Below are positions 42,909-52,135 of a stretch of DNA of 64,000 bases, one piece after another. The translations under genes were made by a program, and so were the position numbers. Below the pieces are notes generated by a model. The model was not told the DNA's origin. It ran no database searches and saw only the letters and a program-made list of their open reading frames with translations. The DNA is taken from positions 1,364,001 through 1,428,000 of the forward strand of contig CP091033.1 of assembly GCA_039725955.1 (NCBI GenBank), read 5' to 3'. This stretch comes from Sinorhizobium sp. B11 (GTDB taxonomy: Bacteria > Pseudomonadota > Alphaproteobacteria > Rhizobiales > Rhizobiaceae). Numbering within the stretch: the stretch's first letter is position 1; each line of letters begins with the position of its first letter.

Positions 42909-44489
42909 ATGGAACTAGACATCGTAGCGCTATCGCGCTTCCAATTTGCGCTGACAGCGCTTTATCACTTTCTGTTCGTACCCCTGACGCTCGGCCTTTC
43001 CGTGCTGCTTGCCATCATGGAAACGACCTACGTCATGACCGGTCGCCAAATCTGGCGGCAGATGACGAAATTCTGGGGCACTCTGTTCGGCATCAATTTC
43101 GTGCTGGGCGTCGCCACCGGTATCGTCATGGAATTCCAGTTCGGCATGAACTGGAGCTATTACAGCTATTACGTCGGCGATATTTTCGGCGCGCCGCTGG
43201 CGATCGAAGGCCTGATGGCCTTCTTCCTCGAAGCGACTTTCGTCGGCCTCTTCTTCTTCGGCTGGGACAAGCTGTCGAAGGTCGGCCATCTGGTCGCAAC
43301 CTGGGCGGTGGCGCTCGGCTCGAATTTCTCCGCGCTCTGGATTCTCATTGCCAACGGCTGGATGCAGAACCCGGTCGGTTCCGCGCTCAATCCGCAGACG
43401 ATGCGTATGGAGATCGTGAGCTTCTTCGACGTGGTCTTCAATCCCGTCGCGCAGGCAAAGTTCGTCCATACGGTCTCGGCCGGCTACGTCTGTGCCTCGA
43501 TCTTCGTGCTCGGCGTCTCGGCCTGGTACATGCTGAAGGGCCGGCATATCGAGCTTGCAAAGCGCTCGATGACCGTCGCCGCATCCTTCGGCCTCGCCTC
43601 GGCACTCTCGGTCGTCGTGCTTGGTGACGAAAGCGGTTATCTCGCTACCGAAAACCAGAAGATGAAGCTCGCCGCAATCGAGGCCATGTGGAAGACGGAG
43701 CCGGCTCCGGCTGCCTTTACCGCCTTCGGTTTCCCCGATCAGGAGGCGCGCGAAACCCATTTTGCCGTCCATATCCCCTGGGTCATGGGGCTCATCGGCA
43801 CGCGTTCGCTGACGACGGAAATACCCGGCATCGACAAGCTGGAACAGCAGGCCGAGGCCCGCATCCGCGACGGCATCAAGGCCTATGATGCGCTGATGCA
43901 GATCCGCTCCGCGCCGACGCAGGATCAGGTTGCCCAGGAAGTGCGCTCCTCGTTCGAGGATCTAGGCCACGACCTCGGCTATGCCCTGCTCCTGAAGCGC
44001 TATGTCGATGATCCACGTCAGGCGAGCGACGAGCAAATCGCCCAGGCCGCGCGTGACACGATCCCGCACGTGCCGACGCTCTTCTGGTCGTTCCGCATCA
44101 TGGTTGGTCTCGGCATGTTCTTCATCGTGCTGACGGCAACCTTCTTCTGGCTGTCGGCTCGCCGGCATCTCGACAAGTACCCGCTGCTATTGCGCATCGC
44201 GGTCTTTGCCATCCCGCTGCCCTGGATTGCCATCGAGGCAGGCTGGGTGGTTGCCGAAATCGGCCGTCAGCCCTGGGTGATCGAAGGCGTACTGCCGACG
44301 GCGGTCGCCGTTTCCAACCACGGCGCCTGGACGGTGCTGCTCACCATCATCGGCTTTGCCGCGCTCTATACGACGCTGATCATCATCGAGATGAGCCTGA
44401 TGCTGAAGGCGATCCGTCAGGGGCCGGAACCGGACCACGAGCCGGAAGCCAAGCTGATCTCCGAAACCCTCGTTCCAGCTGCGGAGTGA
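42909..44489 (+). CDS. cydA: cytochrome bd ubiquinol oxidase subunit I
   Basis: 526 residues from the ATG at 42909 (GGGAGA upstream). Heme ligands are recognisable: H20 in LTALYHFLFVPLTLG, His in FVHTVSAGYVCAS and the later Met in FWSFRIMVGLGMF. The family signature EIGRQPWVIEGVLPTAVAVS is present. The quinol (Q) loop is of the short type. The enzyme reduces oxygen with high affinity, consistent with the anaeroboxes upstream. About nine membrane helices. Confidence 0.95.
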   Translation: MELDIVALSRFQFALTALYHFLFVPLTLGLSVLLAIMETTYVMTGRQIWRQMTKFWGTLFGINFVLGVATGIVMEFQFGMNWSYYSYYVGDIFGAPLAIEGLMAFFLEATFVGLFFFGWDKLSKVGHLVATWAVALGSNFSALWILIANGWMQNPVGSALNPQTMRMEIVSFFDVVFNPVAQAKFVHTVSAGYVCASIFVLGVSAWYMLKGRHIELAKRSMTVAASFGLASALSVVVLGDESGYLATENQKMKLAAIEAMWKTEPAPAAFTAFGFPDQEARETHFAVHIPWVMGLIGTRSLTTEIPGIDKLEQQAEARIRDGIKAYDALMQIRSAPTQDQVAQEVRSSFEDLGHDLGYALLLKRYVDDPRQASDEQIAQAARDTIPHVPTLFWSFRIMVGLGMFFIVLTATFFWLSARRHLDKYPLLLRIAVFAIPLPWIAIEAGWVVAEIGRQPWVIEGVLPTAVAVSNHGAWTVLLTIIGFAALYTTLIIIEMSLMLKAIRQGPEPDHEPEAKLISETLVPAAE

Positions 44490-44495
44490 CCTGTC

Positions 44496-45651
44496 ATGAT
44501 CCTGTACGAACTCATCGACTATCAAACCTTGCGCCTCATCTGGTGGGTCCTGCTCGGCGTGCTCCTGATCACCTTTGCCGCGACCGACGGCTTCGACCTC
44601 GGCGTCGGCACACTGCTGCCCTTCGTCGCAAAGACCGATGCGGAACGCCGTATCGCCATCAATACGATCGGCGCCACCTGGGAAGGCAACCAGGTCTGGT
44701 TGATCCTCGCCGGCGGCGCCATCTTCGCCGCCTGGCCGCCGCTCTACGCGGTTTCCTTCTCGGGCTTTTACCTGGCGATGTTTGCGATCCTCTTTGCGCT
44801 CATCCTGCGCCCTGTCGGATTCAAGTACCGTTCCAAGCGGGACAGCGCCAACTGGCGCAATGGCTGGGACTGGGCGCTCTTCATCGGCGGCTTCGTACCG
44901 TCGCTGATCTTCGGCGTTGCCGTCGGCAATGTGCTGCAGGGCGTGCCCTTCCGCTTCGCGGATGACATGCGCATCTTCTATGAAGGCTCGTTCTTCGCGC
45001 TTCTGAACCCCTATGCCCTTCTCTGCGGCCTGCTCTCCGTCGCCATGCTCATCATGCACGGAAGCGCATGGCTGGTGCTCAAGGCAACGGGGCCGGTCGC
45101 CGATCGCGCCCGCCGCTTCGGCAGCATCGCAGCGCTTGTGGTCATCGTGCTCTTTGCGCTTGGCGGCCTGTGGCTTTGGGCCGGCGTCAGCGGCTATCGC
45201 ATCACCAGCGATATCAGCCCGATCGGCCCGTCAAACCCGCTTTTGAAAACGGTTGTCGCAGGAAGGCGGGGCCTGGCTTGCCAACTACGGCACTTATCCC
45301 TGGATGATCGTTGCTCCGATCCTCGGCTTCCTCGGTGCTGCGGCTGCCTTCATCGCGATGCAGGCCCGGCGCGAGGTCGTGACTCTGCTCTTCAGCAAGC
45401 TCTCGATCCTGGGCATCATCTCGACGGTGGGGCTGTCGATGTTCCCATTCATCCTGCCCTCCTCGCTCGATCCGAAGTCGAGCCTGACGGTCTGGGATGC
45501 ATCGTCGAGCCACCAGACGCTTTTCATCATGCTGGTGGTCACGGTCATCTTCCTGCCGATCATCATTGCCTACACCGCCTGGGTCTACAAGGTTCTGTGG
45601 GGCAAGGTCGACGAGAAGAGCGCCACAGACAAGAACAGCCACGCCTATTGA
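44496..45651 (+). pseudogene. cydB: cytochrome bd ubiquinol oxidase subunit II, split by a one-base frameshift
   Basis: From ATG at 44496 the frame encodes a normal CydB N-terminal part (MILYELIDYQTLRLIWWVLL, TDGFDLGVG, TWEGNQVWLILAGGAIFAAW) up to GPSNPLLKTVV near 45257. The rest (QEGGAWLANYGTYPWMIVAP to the stop at 45651) is in the +1 frame. Removing one base between about 45247 and 45260 would give 384 residues, the expected size. Either a sequencing error, a recent mutation, or much less likely a translational frameshift. If the mutation is real, the bd oxidase would be inactive. cydX follows intact. Confidence 0.88.
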
Positions 45652-45663
45652 GGAGACGAAACG

Positions 45664-45786
45664 ATGTGGTATTTCGCATGGATACTCGGTCTGCCGCTGG
45701 CAGCCGCCTTCGCCGTCCTCAACGCCATGTGGTACGAGCTCACGGATGACGAAGCCAAGAAGAAGACTTCGGGCGAACGCCGATAA
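45664..45786 (+). CDS. cydX: cytochrome bd small subunit CydX/YbgT
   Basis: 40 residues: a single membrane helix starting MWYFAWILGLPLAAAFAVLN followed by AMWYELTDDEAKKK and a basic tail. This is the typical CydX pattern, with the conserved WYFAWILG start. It begins 12 bases after the cydB stop with GAGGAGA as ribosome-binding site and is followed directly by a terminator. CydX stabilises the heme sites of the CydAB oxidase. Confidence 0.93.
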   Translation: MWYFAWILGLPLAAAFAVLNAMWYELTDDEAKKKTSGERR

Positions 45787-45791
45787 ATTCG

Positions 45792-45822
45792 AAGGGCGCG
45801 GTTCACCGCGCCCTTTATCTTT
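45792..45822 (+). terminator. rho-independent terminator of the cyd operon
   Basis: AAGGGCGCGG (45792-45801) and CCGCGCCCTT (45806-45815) form a perfect 10-bp stem with a TTCA loop, followed by TATCTTT. It also lies just beyond the stop of the convergent VOC gene. Confidence 0.88.
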
Positions 45823-45843
45823 CGACCGGGCGCGTGGCAGCCG

Positions 45844-46254
45844 TCAGCCAAGCCGATTCTGTGAGCGCTCCGCAAGCTCGACGATGATACCGTCGGGATC
45901 GCGAACAAAGGCGATCTTGTTCAGCATCTCGGAATGGACGGCGAAGCGCGGACGTTCCTTGATTTCGACGCCCGCCGCTTCCAGCCGCGCGAAGGTCTCT
46001 TCGACATTCTCGAAATGGAAGGTGATGTGCTTGACGCCAGCCGTCCCCTCCGGGAGATCGACCGCCCTCGCAGCACCGCCGGGTGGTCCGAAAACCTCCA
46101 GCATGCCGCCGCCGGCATCGAGAAAGGCGACCTGCATGCCGTCAGGCATCTGCTTGCGCAGATGCAGCTTCAACCCCAGCAGTCCGCAATAGAATTCGAT
46201 GGCACGATCCATATTGCCGACCGTCATGCCGATATGCTCGAATGATTTCAGCAC
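45844..46254 (-). CDS. VOC-family (glyoxalase/dioxygenase fold) protein
   Basis: 136 residues with two beta-alpha-beta-beta-beta units: FEHIGMTVGNMDRAIEFYCG and VKHITFHFENVEETFARLEA. Metal-ligand positions are His in FEHIGM, His in VKHITF and Glu in DGIIVELAERS. Substrate unknown; possibilities include lactoylglutathione or sugar derivatives. It is 10 bases downstream of the oxidoreductase gene at 46265 and on the same strand, so it is probably in the same operon. Confidence 0.82.
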   Translation of the reverse strand: MLKSFEHIGMTVGNMDRAIEFYCGLLGLKLHLRKQMPDGMQVAFLDAGGGMLEVFGPPGGAARAVDLPEGTAGVKHITFHFENVEETFARLEAAGVEIKERPRFAVHSEMLNKIAFVRDPDGIIVELAERSQNRLG

Positions 46255-46264
46255 CGTCTTTTCC

Positions 46265-47362
46265 TCAGACGCTGGCGGCTGGGCGCCGCTCTTCTTCCGG
46301 CAGCCAGGAACCGTATAGGGGATGGTCGGCCGTAATCGGCATCGGCGTCGGCCGTCCGGTGCGCTGCGAATAATAGGCGGCCGTTACCAGCTCAAGCGAA
46401 TTGCGGGCATCCTGCAGGGTAACCGGCGGATCGCGGTCATCCATGATTGCCTGATGGAAAAGCTGGAATTGGCGCGTATACCCGTCCTCCCCGGCTTCGT
46501 AGCCGGCAAGTGCCGCATCGATGCGCGCCTGATGCTGTTCGCTTCCGGCGATGAAGGTCCAGGGATCGCGGCCCATCGTATAGGGTTCCAGAATGCTTTC
46601 TGCGACGAGATCGCTGAAGCAGAAGCGCAGCCTGGAGATTTCCTTGCGAGAGCCGAGGGTCATGGAAAGCGTCGCAAGGGAGCCGTTCTGCATCTTCACC
46701 GACAGTGACGCGGTATCCTCGACCTCGATCGGATTGACGAGCGTCGCACCATAGGAAAACACCTCGGCACAGGGGCCGTGGACATAATTCAGCATGTCAT
46801 GAGCATGGATGGCATGACCGAGCAGGCCGCCGCCGAGTTCCGTCGCCCACTTGCCACGCCAAGGCACCGCATAATAATCCGGGCCGCGCCACCAATGCGT
46901 TTCGATCGTGGTGAGGAAGGGCTTGCCGGCCAGGCCGCGCTCGATCAGCAATTTCAGCTTCTGCAGGCCGCTGCCATAGCGATACTGGAAGATCGGCATC
47001 AGCTTGCGCCCGTTCGAACTCGCAAGGATCTTTGCCATCTCATCGACTTCGGCAATCGAACCGAACAGCGGCTTTTCGCAGATCACATGCTTGCCGCTCT
47101 CGATCGCCTTCTTGCACAGTTCGAAATGCGAGCTCGGCGGCGTGGCGATATCGATGATATCGAGATCGTCGCGCGTGAAGAGCGAATTCGTATCCTGCGT
47201 ATATTCGGGGATCTTGTGCTCCTCGCAGAGCGGCTGGCCGCGATCGGCATCGAGAGAGCAGAGAACGGGAATCTCGAAGAGATCGCTGTTCCAGGCGAAA
47301 CCTGCCAGGTGCCGCTCAGCGATGCCTGCACCGATGACGCCGACGCGCAGTTTCCGTGTCAT
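46265..47362 (-). CDS. Gfo/Idh/MocA-family oxidoreductase
   Basis: 365 residues from the ATG at 47362 (GGAAG upstream). NAD(P) motif VGVIGAGIAERHLAGF, the family EKP motif in GKHVICEKPLFGSIAEVD, and a C-terminal alpha/beta domain with GGGLLGHAIHAHDML, where the catalytic His is expected. Such enzymes oxidise inositols, amino sugars and sugar acids. It lies 10 bases downstream of the second Gfo/Idh/MocA gene. A role as inosamine dehydrogenase (MocA) with the operon 11 kb away is possible but unsupported. Confidence 0.87.
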   Translation of the reverse strand: MTRKLRVGVIGAGIAERHLAGFAWNSDLFEIPVLCSLDADRGQPLCEEHKIPEYTQDTNSLFTRDDLDIIDIATPPSSHFELCKKAIESGKHVICEKPLFGSIAEVDEMAKILASSNGRKLMPIFQYRYGSGLQKLKLLIERGLAGKPFLTTIETHWWRGPDYYAVPWRGKWATELGGGLLGHAIHAHDMLNYVHGPCAEVFSYGATLVNPIEVEDTASLSVKMQNGSLATLSMTLGSRKEISRLRFCFSDLVAESILEPYTMGRDPWTFIAGSEQHQARIDAALAGYEAGEDGYTRQFQLFHQAIMDDRDPPVTLQDARNSLELVTAAYYSQRTGRPTPMPITADHPLYGSWLPEEERRPAASV

Positions 47363-47372
47363 GGTGTCTTCC

Positions 47373-48383
47373 TCAGCGATTACCGATACGGGCGGCTTTC
47401 GACTGCGCTTCAAGCGACAGACGGCAAACCTCGTAAACGTGGTTATGCGTCATCGCCGTTTCGCTGCGGTCACGCACGTTGGCGACAAAGGCGTCGAAAT
47501 AATCAAGCTTCTCGCCGCTGCAATCGATATGCGTCATCTCCTTGCCATTGACGAGGAAGAGATGATCCTTGCCGGGACGGCCGGCGATATCGATATATTT
47601 GCGCAGCTCGATATAACCCTCGGTGCCGAGGATGGTCAGTCGACCGTCTCCCCAGGTGGGCAGCGCTTCCGGCGTGAACCAGTCGACGCGGATATAACCG
47701 CTTGCCTTGTCGGAACGCAGCAGCACTTCGCCGAAATCCTGGAAGGCCGGTTTTTCCGGCATGCCGAAATTACCAACAGAGCTTGCGACCACCTCACCCG
47801 TCGACGAGCCTGTGTAGAACAGGAACTGGTCGACCTGATGCGAGGCGATATCGACGATGATGCCGCCGAAGGCTTCCGGATCGAAGAACCAGTCCGGCCG
47901 TGTCGGCAGTTGCAGCCGGTGCGGCCCCATGCCCAGCGTCTGGATGACCTTGCCGATCGCCCCTTCCTTCACCAGCTTGCCGGCCTTGACGGCAGAGCGC
48001 ACACAATGGCGCTCGGAAAAGCAGATGGAGAAGATCTTGCCGGTCTCGGCAACGGTAAGTTTGACCTCTTCCAGCTGGGCGAAGGTCGTCACGCCGGGCT
48101 TGTCAGTCATGACATCCTTGCCGGCTTTCATCGCGCGGATGGCAAGGCCGGCGCGGTCACGCGGGATCGCGGCAATGCAGATAATGTCGATGGAGGGGTC
48201 AGCAAAGATCTTCTCACGGTCGATCTGCGGCGCGTCCGGATAGGTTTTCTCGAACATTTCGCGGATCGCCGGCACTGATGTCTGCGGGCAATAGCCGACG
48301 AATTCGGCGCCGGCGGCCAACAATCCCTTCACATGATCGAAAGTGTGCCCATGATCGATTCCGACGACGGCAAATCTTAGCAT
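47373..48383 (-). CDS. Gfo/Idh/MocA-family oxidoreductase (variant EKP motif)
   Basis: 336 residues from the ATG at 48383, with GGGAGGA about ten bases upstream. N-terminal Rossmann domain (FAVVGIDHGHTFDHVKGLLA) and, in place of EKP, the motif TDKPG. The C-terminal domain has GGIIVDIASHQVDQFLFYTG. GIDHGH at the nucleotide-binding turn departs from the usual GxGxxG, so cofactor binding may be altered. First gene of a three-gene leftward set with the proteins at 46265 and 45844. Substrate unknown. Confidence 0.85.
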   Translation of the reverse strand: MLRFAVVGIDHGHTFDHVKGLLAAGAEFVGYCPQTSVPAIREMFEKTYPDAPQIDREKIFADPSIDIICIAAIPRDRAGLAIRAMKAGKDVMTDKPGVTTFAQLEEVKLTVAETGKIFSICFSERHCVRSAVKAGKLVKEGAIGKVIQTLGMGPHRLQLPTRPDWFFDPEAFGGIIVDIASHQVDQFLFYTGSSTGEVVASSVGNFGMPEKPAFQDFGEVLLRSDKASGYIRVDWFTPEALPTWGDGRLTILGTEGYIELRKYIDIAGRPGKDHLFLVNGKEMTHIDCSGEKLDYFDAFVANVRDRSETAMTHNHVYEVCRLSLEAQSKAARIGNR

Positions 48384-48738
48384 CGCAATATAATCCTCCC
48401 GGGAATTATCCGGGTCGGCTTGCGCCGACCCTCCTTCGTGTTGCAAACCAGACAGCGAAAGCAAAGGCCTGTCAAGGCGGGATTGATGGCAAAACTCTTT
48501 TGCCTCTTTTGTAAATATATGAAATAGAAAGATTATTTTGTATCTAAATAGTTATAAGTTAAGATGAAATGCCTCTTGACCGCGCCATCGTGCGGCACTC
48601 CTACGAACCGCTCCAGCCCTTTGAGGCTTGCTCTTGGCCGATGAATATGCTCGATTTTGGTGGCCGTCGGGTAGGAGGACGGCAGCTATCCCATTCTGCA
48701 GGAGCGCTCCCCGCTCCGCCATGTGACGGAAGATCACC
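48384..48738. other. divergent intergenic region with two inverted repeats
   Basis: 355 bases between the leftward oxidoreductase operon and the rightward FAH gene. A hairpin GGGTCGGC/GCCGACCC at 48412-48431 lies just before the leftward ribosome-binding site. A palindrome GGCAAAA-CTC-TTTTGCC at 48488-48504 is placed like an operator. A strongly AT-rich stretch at 48505-48562 is a likely promoter zone. No small gene is convincing. Confidence 0.55.
48488..48504. promoter_or_regulatory. candidate operator palindrome
   Basis: GGCAAAA-CTC-TTTTGCC, perfect 7-base arms, 105-121 bases upstream of the leftward oxidoreductase start and inside a divergent promoter region. The following TCTTTTG could make it terminator-like on the + strand, but no + strand gene ends nearby, so an operator is more likely. 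Confidence 0.45.
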
Positions 48739-49899
48739 ATGTCCCAATCCCCCCTCGACGCTGCCGCTTCGGGCGGTCTCTTTGTCGGCCGTGCCTGGAA
48801 CCCCGATGTTGCCGGGCCGAGCATCGTAACGCTGCGCGATGGCAGCCTCGTCGATATCACCTCCGCTGAAGCGCCGACGCTGAGCGCTCTCCTGGAGCGA
48901 GCCGATGCGGCAGACTTCGTCCGTACCGCCAGCGGCAAGGCGCTTGGCACCCTCGAGGCGATTGCCGCCAACAGCACTGGCAAACCAGATACGAGCAAAG
49001 CCTATCTGCTGGCACCGGCCGACCTCCAGGCGATCAAGGCCTGCGGCGTGACCTTCGCCCAGTCGATGATCGAACGCGTTATCGAGGAGAAAGCCGCCGG
49101 TAATCCGGATCGCGCAGCGTCCATTCGCGAGCGCGTCAGCACGCTGATCGGCGGCAGCCTGACCAACATCAAGGCCGGCTCGCCGGAAGCCGCCGAGGTC
49201 AAGAAGGCGCTGATCGAGGAAGGCATCTGGTCGCAATATCTCGAAGTCGGCATCGGCCCGGATGCGGAGGTCTTCACCAAGTCGCCGGTGCTTTCATCGG
49301 TCGGCTGGGGTTCGGATGTCGGCCTCCACCCGATCTCGACCTGGAACAATCCGGAGCCGGAAATCGTGCTGGCTGTCAACAGCCGTGGCGAGATCAAGGG
49401 CGCCACGCTCGGCAATGACGTGAACCTGCGCGATGTCGAGGGCCGCTCGGCGCTGCTGCTCGGCAAGGCGAAGGACAACAACGCCTCCTGCTCGATCGGC
49501 CCCTTCATCCGCCTCTTCGATCAGAGCTACAGCCTCGACGACGTCCGCAAGGCCGAACTCGATCTCAAGGTCACCGGCCAGGACGGTTTCGTGCTGCACG
49601 GCAAGAGTTCCATGTCGCAGATCAGCCGCGACCCGACCGATCTCGTCAAACAGACTGTCGGCGCCCACCACCAGTATCCCGATGGCTTCATGCTCTTCCT
49701 CGGCACGCTCTTTGCGCCGACGCAGGACCGCGACGCGAAGAACCAGGGCTTTACCCACAAGGTCGGCGATGTCGTGGAAATCTCGTCCGCCGGCCTCGGC
49801 GCACTGGTCAATACCGTCCGGCTGTCGACGGAATGCCCGCCCTGGACCTTCGGCATCTCGGCGCTGATGAGCAATCTCGCAAAACGCGGACTGCTCTGA
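48739..49899 (+). CDS. fumarylacetoacetate hydrolase-family protein
   Basis: 386 residues; the C-terminal FAH domain has the acidic metal site NPEPEIVLAVNSRGEIKG, GNDVNLRDVEGRSALLLGKA and HHQYPDGFMLFLGTLFAP. The length and sequence type match sugar-acid enzymes such as 2-keto-3-deoxy-D-xylonate or L-arabinonate dehydratases of the FAH superfamily better than catabolic FAH itself. GGAAG stands before the ATG. It is convergent with the mutase gene and divergent from the oxidoreductase pair; together these could form a sugar-acid pathway (inference). Confidence 0.82.
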   Translation: MSQSPLDAAASGGLFVGRAWNPDVAGPSIVTLRDGSLVDITSAEAPTLSALLERADAADFVRTASGKALGTLEAIAANSTGKPDTSKAYLLAPADLQAIKACGVTFAQSMIERVIEEKAAGNPDRAASIRERVSTLIGGSLTNIKAGSPEAAEVKKALIEEGIWSQYLEVGIGPDAEVFTKSPVLSSVGWGSDVGLHPISTWNNPEPEIVLAVNSRGEIKGATLGNDVNLRDVEGRSALLLGKAKDNNASCSIGPFIRLFDQSYSLDDVRKAELDLKVTGQDGFVLHGKSSMSQISRDPTDLVKQTVGAHHQYPDGFMLFLGTLFAPTQDRDAKNQGFTHKVGDVVEISSAGLGALVNTVRLSTECPPWTFGISALMSNLAKRGLL

Positions 49900-49900
49900 G

Positions 49901-52036
49901 CTACTGGTTTCGCCTGATCCCCTGCAGGAGGTCGAGAACGGAATTCGCGGCCTCCAGCACATTGGTACCCGGGCCGAACACGGCGGCGACGCCGTGTTCG
50001 TGCAGGAATTCATAATCCTGCCGCGGGATGACGCCGCCGCAGACGACGATGATGTCACCGCCACCCTGTTCCTTAAGCCGGTCGATCAACTGCGGCAGCA
50101 GCGTCCGGTGACCGGCCGCCAGCGACGAAACGCCGATGACATTGACCTTCTCACCGAGCGCCATGCCGGCCGCCTCCTCCGGCGTCTGGAATAGCGGGCC
50201 GGCGAGCACGTCGAAACCGACATCGCCGAAAGCCGAGGCGATGACCTTGGCGCCGCGGTCATGTCCATCCTGGCCGAGCTTGGCGACCATGATCTTCGGC
50301 TTGCGGCCCATCGCCTCGGTTACCTCGGCCATGCGGGCTTTCAGAACATCCAGTTCCGGTTCGTCGCGATAGGCGGTTCCATAGACGCCGCGGATGACCT
50401 TGGGTGTGGCGAAATGATCGCCGAAGACCTCACGCATCGCATCCGAGATTTCACCAACGGTCGCTCGCGCACGCGCCGCTTCGACAGCGGCTGCGAGCAG
50501 ATTGCCGTTGCCGCTGCGGGCAATGTCCGAAAGCGCGGCTAGCGCCTCCTTCACCTTCATGCCGTCGCGGCGACGCTTGGTTTCCTCGATCCGGCGGATC
50601 TGCGCTGCGCGCACCGCGCTGTTGTCGATTTCGAGAATGTCGATCGGCTGCTCGGTCTCGAGCCGGTACTTGTTGACGCCGACGATGACCTCGTCGCCCT
50701 TGTCGACCGCGGCCTGGCGACGGGCGGCAGCCTCCTCGATGAGCCGCTTCGGCAAGCCTTCATTGACGGCCTTCGTCATGCCACCAAGCGTCTCGACTTC
50801 TTCGATCAGCGTCCAGGCCTTGTCGGCAAGTTCCTTCGTCAGGCTCTCGACGTAATAGGAGCCGGCAAGCGGGTCGACCACCTTGGTAACGCCGGTCTCG
50901 TGCTGCAGAATGAGCTGGGTGTTGCGGGCGATACGGGCCGAAAATTCCGTCGGCAGGGCGATCGCCTCGTCGAAGGAATTGGTGTGCAGCGACTGCGTGC
51001 CGCCGAGCACGGCCGACATCGCCTCGAAAGCCGTGCGGATGATGTTGTTGTAGGGATCCTGCTCCTGCAGCGACACACCCGAGGTCTGGCAATGAGTTCG
51101 CAGCATCAGCGAAGACGCTTTCTTCGGCTCGAACTCCTCCATGATGCGGGTCCAGAGCAGGCGGGCGGCGCGAAGCTTTGCGGCTTCCATGAAGAAATTC
51201 ATGCCGATCGCGAAGAAGAAGGAGAGCCGCCCGGCGAAATCATCGACATTCAGGCCCTTGGCGATAGCCGCACGCACATATTCGCGCCCGTCGGCAAGTG
51301 TGAAGGCCAACTCCTGCACCAGCGTCGCGCCCGCCTCCTGCATGTGATAGCCGGAGATCGAGATCGAATTGAATTTCGGCATCTCCTTTGCCGTATATTC
51401 GATGATATCGGCAACGATGCGCATCGAGGGTTCCGGCGGGTAGATGTAAGTGTTGCGGACCATGAACTCCTTGAGGATATCGTTCTGGATAGTGCCTGAA
51501 AGCTCCGCCTTCGAGACGCCCTGCTCCTCGCCGGCGACAATGAAATTCGCCAGAATTGGGATGACGGCGCCGTTCATGGTCATGGAGACAGACATGTCCT
51601 GCAACGGAATGCCGTCGAAGAGGATCTTCATGTCCTCGACGCTGTCGATGGCTACCCCCGCCTTGCCGACATCGCCGACGACCCGTGGGTGATCGCTGTC
51701 ATAGCCGCGATGGGTAGCGAGGTCGAAGGCCACGGAGAGGCCCTTCTGACCCGCGGCGAGATTGCGGCGATAGAAGGCGTTGGATTCCTCGGCGGTCGAG
51801 AAGCCGGCATATTGTCGGATCGTCCAGGGCCGGCCGGCATACATGGTGGCGCGCGGACCGCGGGTGAAGGGCGCAAATCCCGGCAGGCTGTCCACGCCAG
51901 TGCTGTCGATATCGGCTGCCGTGTAAAGCGGTTTGACGTCTATGCCTTCGGGTGTTTGCCAGGTCAGCGTCTCCGGTGCTGCGCGCAGCTCCTTCTCCGC
52001 CAGCGCCTCCCAGTCCGACAGCGTCGTCTTCGTCAT
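49901..52036 (-). CDS. scpA: methylmalonyl-CoA mutase (single-subunit)
   Basis: 711 residues from the ATG at 52036 (GGAGGA upstream). N-terminal TIM-barrel mutase domain with [20 protein letters not shown] and [20 protein letters not shown]. The C-terminal B12-binding domain has the DxHxxG motif in [14 protein letters not shown] and the GVSSLAAGH segment. It converts (R)-methylmalonyl-CoA to succinyl-CoA with adenosylcobalamin; the rhizobial one-chain enzyme is also called bhbA. No meaB/ArgK chaperone or epimerase is adjacent. The stop is next to that of the FAH gene. Confidence 0.95.
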   Translation of the reverse strand: MTKTTLSDWEALAEKELRAAPETLTWQTPEGIDVKPLYTAADIDSTGVDSLPGFAPFTRGPRATMYAGRPWTIRQYAGFSTAEESNAFYRRNLAAGQKGLSVAFDLATHRGYDSDHPRVVGDVGKAGVAIDSVEDMKILFDGIPLQDMSVSMTMNGAVIPILANFIVAGEEQGVSKAELSGTIQNDILKEFMVRNTYIYPPEPSMRIVADIIEYTAKEMPKFNSISISGYHMQEAGATLVQELAFTLADGREYVRAAIAKGLNVDDFAGRLSFFFAIGMNFFMEAAKLRAARLLWTRIMEEFEPKKASSLMLRTHCQTSGVSLQEQDPYNNIIRTAFEAMSAVLGGTQSLHTNSFDEAIALPTEFSARIARNTQLILQHETGVTKVVDPLAGSYYVESLTKELADKAWTLIEEVETLGGMTKAVNEGLPKRLIEEAAARRQAAVDKGDEVIVGVNKYRLETEQPIDILEIDNSAVRAAQIRRIEETKRRRDGMKVKEALAALSDIARSGNGNLLAAAVEAARARATVGEISDAMREVFGDHFATPKVIRGVYGTAYRDEPELDVLKARMAEVTEAMGRKPKIMVAKLGQDGHDRGAKVIASAFGDVGFDVLAGPLFQTPEEAAGMALGEKVNVIGVSSLAAGHRTLLPQLIDRLKEQGGGDIIVVCGGVIPRQDYEFLHEHGVAAVFGPGTNVLEAANSVLDLLQGIRRNQ

Positions 52037-52135
52037 ATCATCCTCCGGCATTATCTGGCACCACGCTACCATCATGCGGTCGCGCGGCGCGATACAGCCT
52101 TAGGATAATTTGATCGGCAAGGCGATGATAGACGT

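Noticed and set aside
45253..45651. Separate small membrane protein gene starting at 45253
   Set aside because: This frame is the C-terminal half of CydB, shifted by one base from the N-terminal half, and has no ribosome-binding site of its own.
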